Shown here in pieces: positions 1 to 7,283 of a stretch of 38,480 nucleotides of DNA. Position 1 is the first letter of the stretch; each line of letters opens with the position of its first letter. Below the pieces are notes generated by a model, which was not told where the DNA came from, did not search any database, and worked only from the letters and a program-made list of their open reading frames with translations. The stretch covers positions 1-38,480 of the forward strand of contig JAKADK010000020.1 in NCBI GenBank assembly GCA_021820665.1, written 5' to 3'. The position numbers were made by a program, and so were the translations under genes. This DNA is from Actinomycetes bacterium. Its GTDB lineage: Bacteria; Actinomycetota; Acidimicrobiia; Acidimicrobiales; RAAP-2.

Positions 1-156
1 TCGAGCCCACTCCGGTACCCAGAGCCGACCCGGAAGGTGCTCATCGGCGCACTGGACAGCTTCGAGCAAAAGGTCTCGTCCCGAGCCACGGCCGAGGAGT
101 TCCTCAAGGCCCAGAGTGTCCGGTCCAGCAAGCGCAAGAAGGCGGTGGCGGCGTGA
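1..156 (+). CDS. C-terminal end of an unidentified protein (partial)
   Basis: The frame is open from the first base of the window to a TGA at 154-156 and gives 51 residues ending in a basic tail (SSKRKKAVAA). The stop overlaps the GTG start of the helicase gene by four bases (GTGA), which is typical of translational coupling and is the main reason to believe the frame is real. The visible part is charged and has no recognisable motif. It is probably part of the same mobile-element operon as the helicase. No function can be assigned without the upstream sequence. Confidence 0.7.
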   Translation, partial: SSPLRYPEPTRKVLIGALDSFEQKVSSRATAEEFLKAQSVRSSKRKKAVAA

Positions 157-2114
157 ACGGCAACTCCGCTGTGCTCGTCACCGATGTCGACGGGTTCACC
201 GGGGTGCGTCTCCGGTTTCCCTATGACGCCGAGCACCCGACGCTTCAGGTCAAACGGCACCCGGTGCTCCTGCGCGAATGGGTCAAGGACTTTCCTGGGG
301 CAAAGTGGGACACAAAGACGAAGGCGTGGATCATCCCCGACGTGACAGACATCCCACGAGGGAGCCTCACAGCAGCCGGGTTTATCACCACGCATCCCGA
401 CGGCAGCCGGGCCGTACCCAGTGACCTCACCCGGGATATACCACCTCCCGTACCCCTGGCCATCCCCGACGCAGCGCACTGCGAGCTTCCCAAGTGGTTC
501 GGATTGCCGCTCTATCCGTATCAGCTCGCCGGAGCCATCGACGTTGTGCTGGGCAAACGGATCCTCGCCGACGCACCAGGTGTAGGGAAGACCCGGACAA
601 GCCTGGCAGCCGCGGCGATGCTCGGGGCCTCACGCATCCTGGTGCTCTGCCCGCCGGTCGTCACGACCCATTGGGTCAGGGAGATCACGGCCAGCGGGAT
701 ACCGGCACACCTGCCAGCCGATCCGCCAGCCGATCCGCCTCTGAGGTCGGCGCCAGGGGAGAACACCATCAACCAAGTCCCACCGGAGGACACACGCTCC
801 CCTGGCGCCAACCCCAGGTTATCCAATTTGACCACAAAACAACAGAATGCAGGGCAATCAGGAATTGTGGAATCAGGAATTGTCGTCGTCAAGACCGGTG
901 CCAAGCAGCCCGAGCTGCCCCGCTCCGGCGTGGTCGTCGCCAGTGCTGCGCTGGTTGCCAACCGGCCTGCATTGGCGAGAGAGTTGGCCGAATGGCGGCC
1001 TGAGGTATTCATCTACGACGAGGCGCATGGCGCAAAAACTTGGGGGTCGAGACGGTCTCGGGTATTCCGGAGACTGGCAAAGTCGTGCTCGGTCACCATC
1101 CCCACGACCGGCACACCCATGATGGCCTCCCCGCTGGAGCTGGCACCGCTGCTGGACATGACGTGGATGCTCGGCACTCGATTCGGGTCATATCTGGACT
1201 TCCGTGACACCTACACCCACCCGACCAAGTGGGGTTGGAAGCCCAATCGAGACGCACTCCCCCAACTCCGCTCGATCCTGGAACTTGGTCTGTGGGTGCG
1301 CCGGACGAAGGAGGACGTGCTCAGCGACATGCCACCCAAGGTCCGCAACGCCATCTGGGTGGACGTTCCACTGGCAGCGTACGAGGCCGCCCTGGAGGAG
1401 GTCTACGCCGTCATCGCTGAGTGGGTCGAGGCGTACCGGGACGAGGCCGGGCACCTACCCGACGACGACACCATCACGGAATGGTGCTCCGGCCAGCTCT
1501 CGCTGGTAGCCCGCCTACGTCAGGCAGCCGGTCTGGCCAAGGTACCGGCCGCCACGGACCTCGTGGCCGACTGGCTCCAGGCGAATCCCGGTGCGCCGAT
1601 CGTGCTCTGGGCGCACCACAAGACGGTAGTGGCAGCACTGGTCACGGCGTTGCAGGATCACCTCCCTACCGCTGAGCGGGTCGCCGTCATCGACGGGTCG
1701 GTCCCCGAGGAGGAGCGGGCCTCCATCGTGGACGCATTCCAGGCCGGCCGGGTGCGGGTGCTCGTCTGCTCCATCCAGGCCGCCGGGGTCGGTATCACGC
1801 TCACCAGGTCGTCGGAGGCCGTCTTCGTCGAGACAGACTGGACACCGGCGCTCATGGCCCAGGCCGAGGATCGGCAACATCGCATCGGCCAAGAGCACCC
1901 GGTCACCTACACGACCCTCGTCGCCAGCGGAACGCTCGACGAGCGGGTGCAGGCGGTGCTGGCAACCAAGGCACGGACGCTCGACGCTGTAATGGATGGC
2001 GATCACCGGGTGGGCGTGCAGGTGAACGGCCGGTTGATCGCCTCCGACATCCTGCGGGGCCTGGTGGACGAGGTCATCGCAAAACGGCGACCTCGTCGGG
2101 CCTCGGCTGCATAG
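153..2114 (+). CDS. SNF2/SWI2-family DNA helicase-like ATPase of the mobile element
   Basis: The protein has 653 residues with superfamily 2 helicase motifs in order: Walker A APGVGKT (141-147), DEAH (289-292), a TTGTP motif III, the helicase C-terminal motif AAGVGITLT and motif VI DRQHRIGQ. The DRQHRIGQ form is characteristic of the SNF2 branch. The first 65 residues (RFPY...KWDTKTKAWIIP) resemble the HARP-type substrate module of SMARCAL1-like annealing helicases. A low-complexity Pro/Asp-rich insert (about 183-255, with PADPPADPP and two SGIV copies) separates motifs Ia and II and is unusual. The start is GTG at 153, overlapping the previous stop. The role is probably DNA or nucleoprotein remodelling for the element; the substrate is unknown. 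Confidence 0.9.
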   Translation: MNGNSAVLVTDVDGFTGVRLRFPYDAEHPTLQVKRHPVLLREWVKDFPGAKWDTKTKAWIIPDVTDIPRGSLTAAGFITTHPDGSRAVPSDLTRDIPPPVPLAIPDAAHCELPKWFGLPLYPYQLAGAIDVVLGKRILADAPGVGKTRTSLAAAAMLGASRILVLCPPVVTTHWVREITASGIPAHLPADPPADPPLRSAPGENTINQVPPEDTRSPGANPRLSNLTTKQQNAGQSGIVESGIVVVKTGAKQPELPRSGVVVASAALVANRPALARELAEWRPEVFIYDEAHGAKTWGSRRSRVFRRLAKSCSVTIPTTGTPMMASPLELAPLLDMTWMLGTRFGSYLDFRDTYTHPTKWGWKPNRDALPQLRSILELGLWVRRTKEDVLSDMPPKVRNAIWVDVPLAAYEAALEEVYAVIAEWVEAYRDEAGHLPDDDTITEWCSGQLSLVARLRQAAGLAKVPAATDLVADWLQANPGAPIVLWAHHKTVVAALVTALQDHLPTAERVAVIDGSVPEEERASIVDAFQAGRVRVLVCSIQAAGVGITLTRSSEAVFVETDWTPALMAQAEDRQHRIGQEHPVTYTTLVASGTLDERVQAVLATKARTLDAVMDGDHRVGVQVNGRLIASDILRGLVDEVIAKRRPRRASAA

Positions 2115-2121
2115 GGAAGGT
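2106..2121 (+). promoter_or_regulatory. Start-proximal motif GCTGCATAGGnnAGGT, copy 1
   Basis: The 16 bases directly before the GTG at 2122 match the 16 bases directly before the ATG at 5459 at all but the two n positions. It includes the helicase stop codon (TAG). It may combine a weak -10 element and a ribosome-binding AGG. Function is inferred only from the repeated position. Confidence 0.3.
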
Positions 2122-3036
2122 GTGGAACAGGCAGCAACTCCCGCCAGGCGCCCTTTTGCCCGTACCCCGGGACACGCCGTTCGTCGCCCCACTCCACAGT
2201 CCACTGGCCAACCCGCCAGGCGGCCCTCCAGCCGGCCCGCCGGCCAACCCGCCGGGAGCCCACCGGATGGCAGCACCGGGCCACCTCAACCGCCGAGGCG
2301 GCCTTTCGCACGCACCCAGAACCAGGCAATGCGGCCCTCTGTGCCAGCAACCGCCGGTCCATCCCCGGTGCAGCCCACTGACACGCCGGCCACCACCCCA
2401 CGCCGATCTACCAGCCGATCTACCCCACGATCCGCCAAACTTCCCGCCCCACGATCCGCCATGCGGCCGGCCAAGCCTCGTAAGCCTCGTGAGGTCAAGC
2501 GGTATCGGCTCGAAGTCGACTCGACGCTTCCGCCCATCAGCCAGGCTGTCTCAATCTGGCTGGCGATCCTGGCATTCGCTCACGTCACCAACTCGACCGA
2601 GCTGGCTCGGATACCCGACGAGCTGGAGCTTTCCGACGAGCAGCGCTCCCTCCTGGTCGAGCATCGCCCTGTCCTGGGTCTGGTCGGCGGGCCTCGGCCC
2701 GTGATCTCGATCTCCTGTTGTCCACAGTGCGGCCGGTGGTCCCTCTCCGCCACTGGGGCAGGGTCGACCGGGTGCCGTCTCACCCTGGGATGTACGGGGA
2801 AGCCCCGGCGGGCGGTTGCTGCTAAAAAGCAGCTCATGGAAAAGCCGCTCTCTCTCGTCGTGAACAACGTCGGCTCGCAGACTGATCCGCCGGTGAATCC
2901 GCCATCCGATCCGTCGGATACCGCCCCAGCGGACCTTCTCGAACCCGACCATGATTCCCCAGTTTTCGTCGATTTTGGAGACGAGTACGTGAACGAGGGT
3001 GTCGGCGAGGACATTTCCGAAGATTTTCCGCTCTAA
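2122..3036 (+). CDS. Pro/Arg-rich low-complexity protein with C-terminal Cys cluster
   Basis: The protein has 304 residues and lies 7 bases after the helicase. About 130 N-terminal residues are low complexity (Pro, Arg, Ala, Thr) and contain an internal repeat: RRPFART near residue 9 and again near residue 55, each followed by an A-x-RP segment. The middle (about 130-195) is the only globular-looking part, with helix-rich sequence. It is followed by Cys residues spaced like a zinc ribbon (CCPQC, then GC and GC about 15-20 residues later) and an acidic tail ending EDISEDFPL. I do not recognise the family. The start is uncertain: GTG at 2122 follows a conserved-looking leader (see 2106-2121), but an internal ATG at 2331 is possible. 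Other frames across the repeat are shadows. Confidence 0.6.
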   Translation: MEQAATPARRPFARTPGHAVRRPTPQSTGQPARRPSSRPAGQPAGSPPDGSTGPPQPPRRPFARTQNQAMRPSVPATAGPSPVQPTDTPATTPRRSTSRSTPRSAKLPAPRSAMRPAKPRKPREVKRYRLEVDSTLPPISQAVSIWLAILAFAHVTNSTELARIPDELELSDEQRSLLVEHRPVLGLVGGPRPVISISCCPQCGRWSLSATGAGSTGCRLTLGCTGKPRRAVAAKKQLMEKPLSLVVNNVGSQTDPPVNPPSDPSDTAPADLLEPDHDSPVFVDFGDEYVNEGVGEDISEDFPL

Positions 3037-3045
3037 CCGGAATTC

Positions 3046-3063
3046 GCCGCTCTCTAAGGAGGC
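3046..3063 (+). promoter_or_regulatory. Leader motif GCCGCTCTCTA-N7 before start, copy 1
   Basis: GCCGCTCTCTA at 3046-3056 is followed by exactly 7 bases and the ATG at 3064. An identical 11-mer with the same 7-base spacing precedes the ATG at 4371. In this copy the 7-base spacer contains most of an AAGGAGG Shine-Dalgarno sequence; in the other it does not. Confidence 0.4.
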
Positions 3064-3735
3064 ATGACCCAGAGCCGTTCTCAGCCCCGTTCCTCGACCA
3101 GACGCTCGCAGCCCCGCCAAAAACCCGGTACGCCCACCGGCGGACAGTTCGCTCCCCGGAATCGCCCCGAGCCCGACGTGGAGCTGGGCGCTCTCCACGA
3201 GCCGTCCCCCCTCAAGGTCAGCGAGGTAGGGCTCTTCTCCTTCCACCGCAATCCCGACGGATCACCCGGTGGGCTTGTCGCACTGTCTGCCACCGTGGAT
3301 TCCACCGCCACCGTAGGTGCTAACGCCATCGTGGCCGACCACGCTGAGGTGCGGGACACGAGCGCTGTCCTGGACCACGCCCGAGTCGTCGACAACGCCA
3401 TCGTGACCGGAGGTTCGGTCGTCCGGGATGGAGCCGTGGTCGGTGGTTCGGCGGTCATAGAGGGCGGCTCGACCGTCTCCGGGTCGGCCGTCGTGGATCG
3501 GGAAGCCCTCATCACCGCCCAGTCCCTCGTCACCGGTGCGGTCCACGTCACGAACGACGCCCTCGTCGGCAAGAAGGAGATCGACGAGGGCGTCATCGAC
3601 GACACTGCGACGTCGTCCCCGGTCACCTCCAACGGGCCGCATGACATCCCGGCGGCGTGGCTGGAAGAGGACGTTGGCCGCCCGTATGCGGGGAGGTTCG
3701 GCCGGGCGGCGCCGCTGGGCGCACCGGCTAGTTAG
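3064..3735 (+). CDS. Left-handed beta-helix (hexapeptide repeat) protein with GGQFA N-terminus
   Basis: The protein has 223 residues. Residues 14-34 carry a motif (KPGTPTGGQFAP, then ExxVEL) shared with the protein at 4371-5420. From about residue 76 the sequence falls into at least 14 consecutive six-residue units ending in V or I (DSTATV, GANAIV, ADHAEV, RDTSAV, and so on). This is the signature of a left-handed beta-helix like those of LpxA-type or gamma-carbonic-anhydrase folds. No acyltransferase or metal-binding residues are evident, so a structural or binding role is more likely than catalysis. The C-terminal 45 residues are unrelated. An AAGGAGG lies just upstream of the ATG, unusually close (1 base). 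The stop overlaps the convergent gene by 4 bases. Confidence 0.7.
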   Translation: MTQSRSQPRSSTRRSQPRQKPGTPTGGQFAPRNRPEPDVELGALHEPSPLKVSEVGLFSFHRNPDGSPGGLVALSATVDSTATVGANAIVADHAEVRDTSAVLDHARVVDNAIVTGGSVVRDGAVVGGSAVIEGGSTVSGSAVVDREALITAQSLVTGAVHVTNDALVGKKEIDEGVIDDTATSSPVTSNGPHDIPAAWLEEDVGRPYAGRFGRAAPLGAPAS

Positions 3736-4313
3736 CTTCGCGTGATCCCGGCTTCCTTCAGCACGCTGGCGCTCACCCCGGCGGCACGCCATGCCTGGTA
3801 ACCAATTCGCTTGCGGTCGGCATACTCCTTGGCCACGGCAATGAACTCCCGCTCGACGGTCTTCATAGTCTCGGCATCAGATCTCGCTGCCAGCTTGTTC
3901 TTGGCATCTTCTCGGTCCTGGAGGAGCTGGAGTCGCTTCAGCGGAGACGCGGTGGCGAGCTGCTTGTCGATGCTGGCGAGCTGCTTCTCGATGCTCTCCG
4001 GCGTGACTGGGCGACCTCGCCGCCGTTCGTCCGTCCCGACGAGTTCCAGGTACCGACGAACGGCGAGCCCCATCGCCCTACCAGCAGCGAGCGACGCCTT
4101 GTGCTCGTCGGTCATGGCCCTGGTCGACCGGCCATCGGCCTTCGGTGAATCGGCCTTCGTGTCGGCTACTGGCTTGGGGGCTACTGGCTTTTGGGCCGGT
4201 GGGGTTGCCGCCTTGGGGGCTACCGCTTTCGGGGCTAATGGCTTTGGGGCCGGTGACGCTGCTCCGGTTACCGTCTTCGGTTCTGCTGCGGGTGCGGTCG
4301 TTTGGATGGCCAT
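3732..4313 (-). CDS. Ala/Lys/Pro-rich linker plus coiled-coil protein, unknown function
   Basis: The protein has 193 residues. Residues 1-65 are a flexible Ala-Lys-Pro linker with repeated APK and KPVA units, resembling histone-H1-like tails. Residues 65-193 are charged and helical, with a probable coiled coil around SIEKQLASIDKQLATASPLK, and end in WRAAGVSASVLKEAGITRS. The basic tail-plus-helix layout suggests a DNA-binding or structural element protein, but I recognise no named family. The ATG at 4313 is chosen because the extension upstream (13 codons) runs toward the divergent gene and lacks a ribosome-binding site. The gene is convergent with the beta-helix gene and divergent from the gene at 4371, with 57 bases between starts. 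Confidence 0.65.
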   Translation of the reverse strand: MAIQTTAPAAEPKTVTGAASPAPKPLAPKAVAPKAATPPAQKPVAPKPVADTKADSPKADGRSTRAMTDEHKASLAAGRAMGLAVRRYLELVGTDERRRGRPVTPESIEKQLASIDKQLATASPLKRLQLLQDREDAKNKLAARSDAETMKTVEREFIAVAKEYADRKRIGYQAWRAAGVSASVLKEAGITRS

Positions 4314-4352
4314 GTGGCAATTATCGGCATATTTACGTTCATTCCGCAAACA

Positions 4353-4370
4353 GCCGCTCTCTACAGAGTC
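4353..4370 (+). promoter_or_regulatory. Leader motif GCCGCTCTCTA-N7 before start, copy 2
   Basis: GCCGCTCTCTA at 4353-4363 lies 7 bases before the ATG at 4371, exactly as in the copy at 3046-3056. The downstream proteins share the GGQFA N-terminus, so the leader and the coding motif may have been duplicated or selected together. Confidence 0.4.
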
Positions 4371-5420
4371 ATGAACGAGTTTCTGCGTAAGCGCCAGCCC
4401 AAAGGCCAGCCAATCGGCGGGCAGTTTGCCTCAAAGTCCAACCCCGAGGCGGATATCGACCTCACCGGGGCGGAGCCAGCCCCAGAAGACCTTGCAGCAG
4501 TAGACGATTTCGTTGCGCGCCGGAGGTCCGCTCTTGCCACCCTGGGGTACGTCCAGCCCACCGTGGCACCCAACGTCGTCAACCCGAGATCAACAGCGCA
4601 CCGCCGGGAATGGTGGAAGAACAATTTTGCCGCTGCGGAGTACGGGAACCCCAACGGCAGTTATGCCCAGATGCCCGACGATTGGACCCCACACCGGACC
4701 ATGGGGCGCTCGCTCGACGGGCTGCGCCGTACGCATCGCATGTCCTACGTTGGTGCCGGCGTCACGCTGCGAATGCCGTCTGCCACCAGCATCAAGTCGT
4801 TCTCGAATGCCGCGGTCGAGGGTAAGAAGCCTGGTGAGACGTTCGATGTCCCCGTGTCGGCGCAGTTCCCGGGTGGCTCGATCAGCGGGTGGGTACGCGT
4901 GAGCCGGGGTGCCGACGGAACGTGGGCCACGCAGGGGCTTGGTTTCACGCCGGAGCAGGCGGCCTACGTTGCCGAATCGGTGCAGTGCGTCCTGGAGTCC
5001 CGGCATCCCAGCCGAGCCCTTGCTGACGCCGGCGACCTACTGGAGCGCCGTCGCCATCGTGCGGCTGCCTTGGGGACTACCGCCCAGCCGGTCCGGTCCG
5101 GCTGGATCAGGAGCGTGGGCTACGACCGGGCGACGCGCACGATGATCATGTCAACCGCAGCAAAGAGCGGACCGCAGCACTACGGCTACCGGGTACCGAT
5201 CTCGGCGTTCCAGCGGGTGGCCCAGTCTGACCGACCGGGAGCGACGTTCAACACACTGATCCGAGGGCGGGCACATCCGGTCACCGTGGCCGAGTGCGAG
5301 AAGTGCGGACGGTTCACCGCTGACGGGACGAGCCACCGATGCCCGCCCAAGCCGTCGCCTCGGTATGAACTGATCCCCCGGCTCAACCGGGTGAAGAACC
5401 ACGTCCTCGGAGACAGCTAA
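4371..5420 (+). CDS. Mobile-element protein with GGQFA N-terminus and C-terminal CxxC...HxC motif
   Basis: The protein has 349 residues. It begins with a short basic segment and then QPKGQPIGGQFA followed by NPEADIDL, matching residues 14-34 of the beta-helix protein. Similar GGQFA openings occur in many actinobacterial phage and plasmid proteins (general recollection, not searched). The middle (about 75-300) looks globular with mixed alpha and beta character and no motif I can name. Near the C-terminus CEKCGRFTADGTSHRC could bind zinc (CxxC...HxC). The ATG at 4371 is preferred to an upstream start at 4302 because the shared motif then sits at the N-terminus and the leader motif at the same distance as in its partner. 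Confidence 0.65.
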   Translation: MNEFLRKRQPKGQPIGGQFASKSNPEADIDLTGAEPAPEDLAAVDDFVARRRSALATLGYVQPTVAPNVVNPRSTAHRREWWKNNFAAAEYGNPNGSYAQMPDDWTPHRTMGRSLDGLRRTHRMSYVGAGVTLRMPSATSIKSFSNAAVEGKKPGETFDVPVSAQFPGGSISGWVRVSRGADGTWATQGLGFTPEQAAYVAESVQCVLESRHPSRALADAGDLLERRRHRAAALGTTAQPVRSGWIRSVGYDRATRTMIMSTAAKSGPQHYGYRVPISAFQRVAQSDRPGATFNTLIRGRAHPVTVAECEKCGRFTADGTSHRCPPKPSPRYELIPRLNRVKNHVLGDS

Positions 5421-5442
5421 CCGGGCATCGAGCGAAGGCCCC

Positions 5443-5458
5443 GCTGCATAGGTTAGGT
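5443..5458 (+). promoter_or_regulatory. Start-proximal motif GCTGCATAGGnnAGGT, copy 2
   Basis: This is the second copy of the 16-base motif, again ending at the base before the start codon (ATG 5459). Here it is intergenic, so coding constraint does not explain it. Confidence 0.3.
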
Positions 5459-6052
5459 ATGTCCTCTCGCACAACCCGCAAGAAGTCAGGCACTCAGTCA
5501 GGCACCGAGACACCCATCCATCCCGTCGTGTCGCTCATGCACCCGCCGAGTCGGCGCTGGAAGCGCGTTGCCGGCGGGCTGGTTGTTGCTGCACTCGTCT
5601 TCAGCGCCGGTTGGACCCTCGGCAAGGGCTCGGCCGAACAGGCGTCCGCCCGATCGACAAGCCAGGCAGCCAACCAGGCAGCAGCCCAGCAGCGGCAAGT
5701 GTGCGACGGCTACTTCGGGACTCCGGCGGCGGTGGCCAAGGAGCTGGGGGCTCCCCGGCTCCAGCTCGATGCTGCCGGTGGTTCCATCTCCACGGGCAGC
5801 ATGGTGTGCGACTACCTCGCACCCACCGGCAAGCACACGAGCACCGTGGCGGTCGTGCTCGGTGTCTTCGAGGTGAACCCCGGCAACCCCTCGGCTGTCA
5901 AGGGCACAACGTCATCCGTCGTAGTGTCGTCGGGCTCGCTGTGGGGCATCGCTGCCAGCAGCTCGAAGCACATCGTGATCACGGCTGCACAGAAGCCCTG
6001 GCTCACTGCCGCTGTGCGTCGGGTCGGTGCTGCCCTGCGACCAGGCGGTTGA
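5459..6052 (+). CDS. Membrane-anchored exported protein, unknown function
   Basis: The protein has 197 residues. A basic cytoplasmic start (RTTRKKSG, then RRWKR) is followed by one hydrophobic segment at about 37-56 (VAGGLVVAALVFSAGWTL). An Ala/Gln-rich linker leads to an outside domain of about 120 residues. That domain has two cysteines (in QVCDGYF and MVCDYLA) that could form a disulfide. The layout resembles small actinobacterial anchored proteins of the DUF3558 type, but I see no decisive motif. The gene ends 52 bases before the convergent AAA ATPase gene. Confidence 0.65.
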   Translation: MSSRTTRKKSGTQSGTETPIHPVVSLMHPPSRRWKRVAGGLVVAALVFSAGWTLGKGSAEQASARSTSQAANQAAAQQRQVCDGYFGTPAAVAKELGAPRLQLDAAGGSISTGSMVCDYLAPTGKHTSTVAVVLGVFEVNPGNPSAVKGTTSSVVVSSGSLWGIAASSSKHIVITAAQKPWLTAAVRRVGAALRPGG

Positions 6053-6104
6053 TCCGGCAGGTTGCAGGGCAGCCGGGCCAGCCCTGGTCTGGCTACCCGA
6101 CCGT

Positions 6105-7232
6105 TCAGGCCGCCCATCGGCCGATGCGCTCCATGAGCCCGCTGAACGCCTTGCTGGTGGCCGGGGCGACCTTCGCCCCATCGGGCACCCGCTGAAAGAG
6201 GGTCCGGGCACCGGGGTAGGCCAGGTCGGGCCGGCCTGACTCGGCGCACTTGGTCATCACAGCCATCGCCGCCTCCCAGGTCTTTTTGTCGCCCTTCAGG
6301 GCAGCGACGGCCACCACCGCCGACATGAGGGCGAAGATGCGGTCGGGCCGGGTCGTCCAGTCCACGATGGAGGGATCCTTGATGACATCCATCGGGTCAT
6401 AGAGGTCCGAGGCAATCATCCAGGCCACGAACTCGGTGGCTGCCGCGTCCCCGACGCACCCGTTCACCGCCAGCAGGATCGCTTCGGTGTCATCGGCGTG
6501 GAGCTGAGCGAGCACGCTGGCGGCGTTGTCCCAGGACCGGCGAGAGGGCCAGCCACGACCGGCGAGGTCCAGGTCGTCGGGGACGTGCTGACGCAGGTCG
6601 GGCCGGGTCTTCAGGAACGCCAGGACCAGGGAGCGGGCCTTGATGCGCTCCGATTGCCTCCCGGAGTTGAGCATGGCGTCCATCTCCGGGGAGTCCACGA
6701 AGGCGAAGTCGCCCACGAACCCGTCGAGCCAGGTGTCATCGGAGAACTCCCAGTCGAGGTGCATGAACCGGTTCGCCACTGGCGGGGCGAGCGGGTAGCC
6801 ATCGACGGCCGTTTCGGGCGGGTTGGCCGCAGCCACGATGGCCACGCCGTCGTGGAGCTTCGTGTCACCGACAAACCGCTCCTGGACGATGCGGAGCATG
6901 ACCCGCTGCACGCTCGGGGCGCAGGTGGTCAGCTCGTCGAGGAACAAGAGGCCCTTGTCGGCGGCGTTGAGGCGAGAGGCCCAGGCCAGCGTCGAGTAGA
7001 CGGTTTCGCCATCCTGCTCGATGGGATAACCCATGAAGTCGGTCGGCTCCCGGTTGGACCCCACGATGGTCTCGACGTGATAGCCCCACGAGGCACCGTA
7101 CTCGTTCAGGATGGCGGTCTTGCCGGTGCCGGGCTGTCCCCAGATGAGGACGGGCACGTTGGCTCGGACGGCTGCCGCAAGGGCACGGATCATCGGGGTT
7201 GCTGCCTGTGGGAATCGGTCGTTTGCGCTCAT
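6105..7232 (-). CDS. MoxR-like AAA ATPase
   Basis: The protein has 375 residues. Walker A is GQPGTGKT (32-39), Walker B is GLLFLDE (94-100), and the sensor-1 region reads AAANPPE (about 133-139). The arrangement with NREPTDFMGY just after the first strand is typical of the MoxR/RavA-like AAA+ branch, which usually remodels partner proteins, often with a VWA-domain protein. No VWA gene is next to it here. The ATG at 7232 is preceded by a G-rich stretch (GGGGGC) suitable for ribosome binding. An in-frame extension upstream overlaps the EAL gene antisense and repeats INGG, and is probably not translated. The gene is divergent from the EAL gene with 51 bases between starts. Confidence 0.88.
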   Translation of the reverse strand: MSANDRFPQAATPMIRALAAAVRANVPVLIWGQPGTGKTAILNEYGASWGYHVETIVGSNREPTDFMGYPIEQDGETVYSTLAWASRLNAADKGLLFLDELTTCAPSVQRVMLRIVQERFVGDTKLHDGVAIVAAANPPETAVDGYPLAPPVANRFMHLDWEFSDDTWLDGFVGDFAFVDSPEMDAMLNSGRQSERIKARSLVLAFLKTRPDLRQHVPDDLDLAGRGWPSRRSWDNAASVLAQLHADDTEAILLAVNGCVGDAAATEFVAWMIASDLYDPMDVIKDPSIVDWTTRPDRIFALMSAVVAVAALKGDKKTWEAAMAVMTKCAESGRPDLAYPGARTLFQRVPDGAKVAPATSKAFSGLMERIGRWAA

Positions 7233-7233
7233 G

Positions 7234-7271
7234 CCCCCATTGATGGTGGCACGCCGATTTCCCCCGTTGAT
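7234..7271. promoter_or_regulatory. Direct repeat in the AAA/EAL divergent promoter region
   Basis: CCCCCATTGAT (7234-7244) and CCCCCGTTGAT (7261-7271) differ at one of 11 positions and start 27 bases apart. They fill most of the 51-base gap between the two divergent starts and are candidate binding sites for a shared regulator. Confidence 0.35.
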
Positions 7272-7283
7272 CGGGATCGCCGC

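Noticed and set aside
2120..2704. Alternative plus-strand frame over the Pro-rich gene
   Set aside because: It is also Pro-rich but stops early, lacks the Cys cluster and has no downstream continuity.
6498..7283. N-terminal extension of the EAL protein by 262 codons
   Set aside because: The extension is antisense to the AAA ATPase gene and has the antisense amino acid pattern. The EAL domain starts right after ATG 7284.
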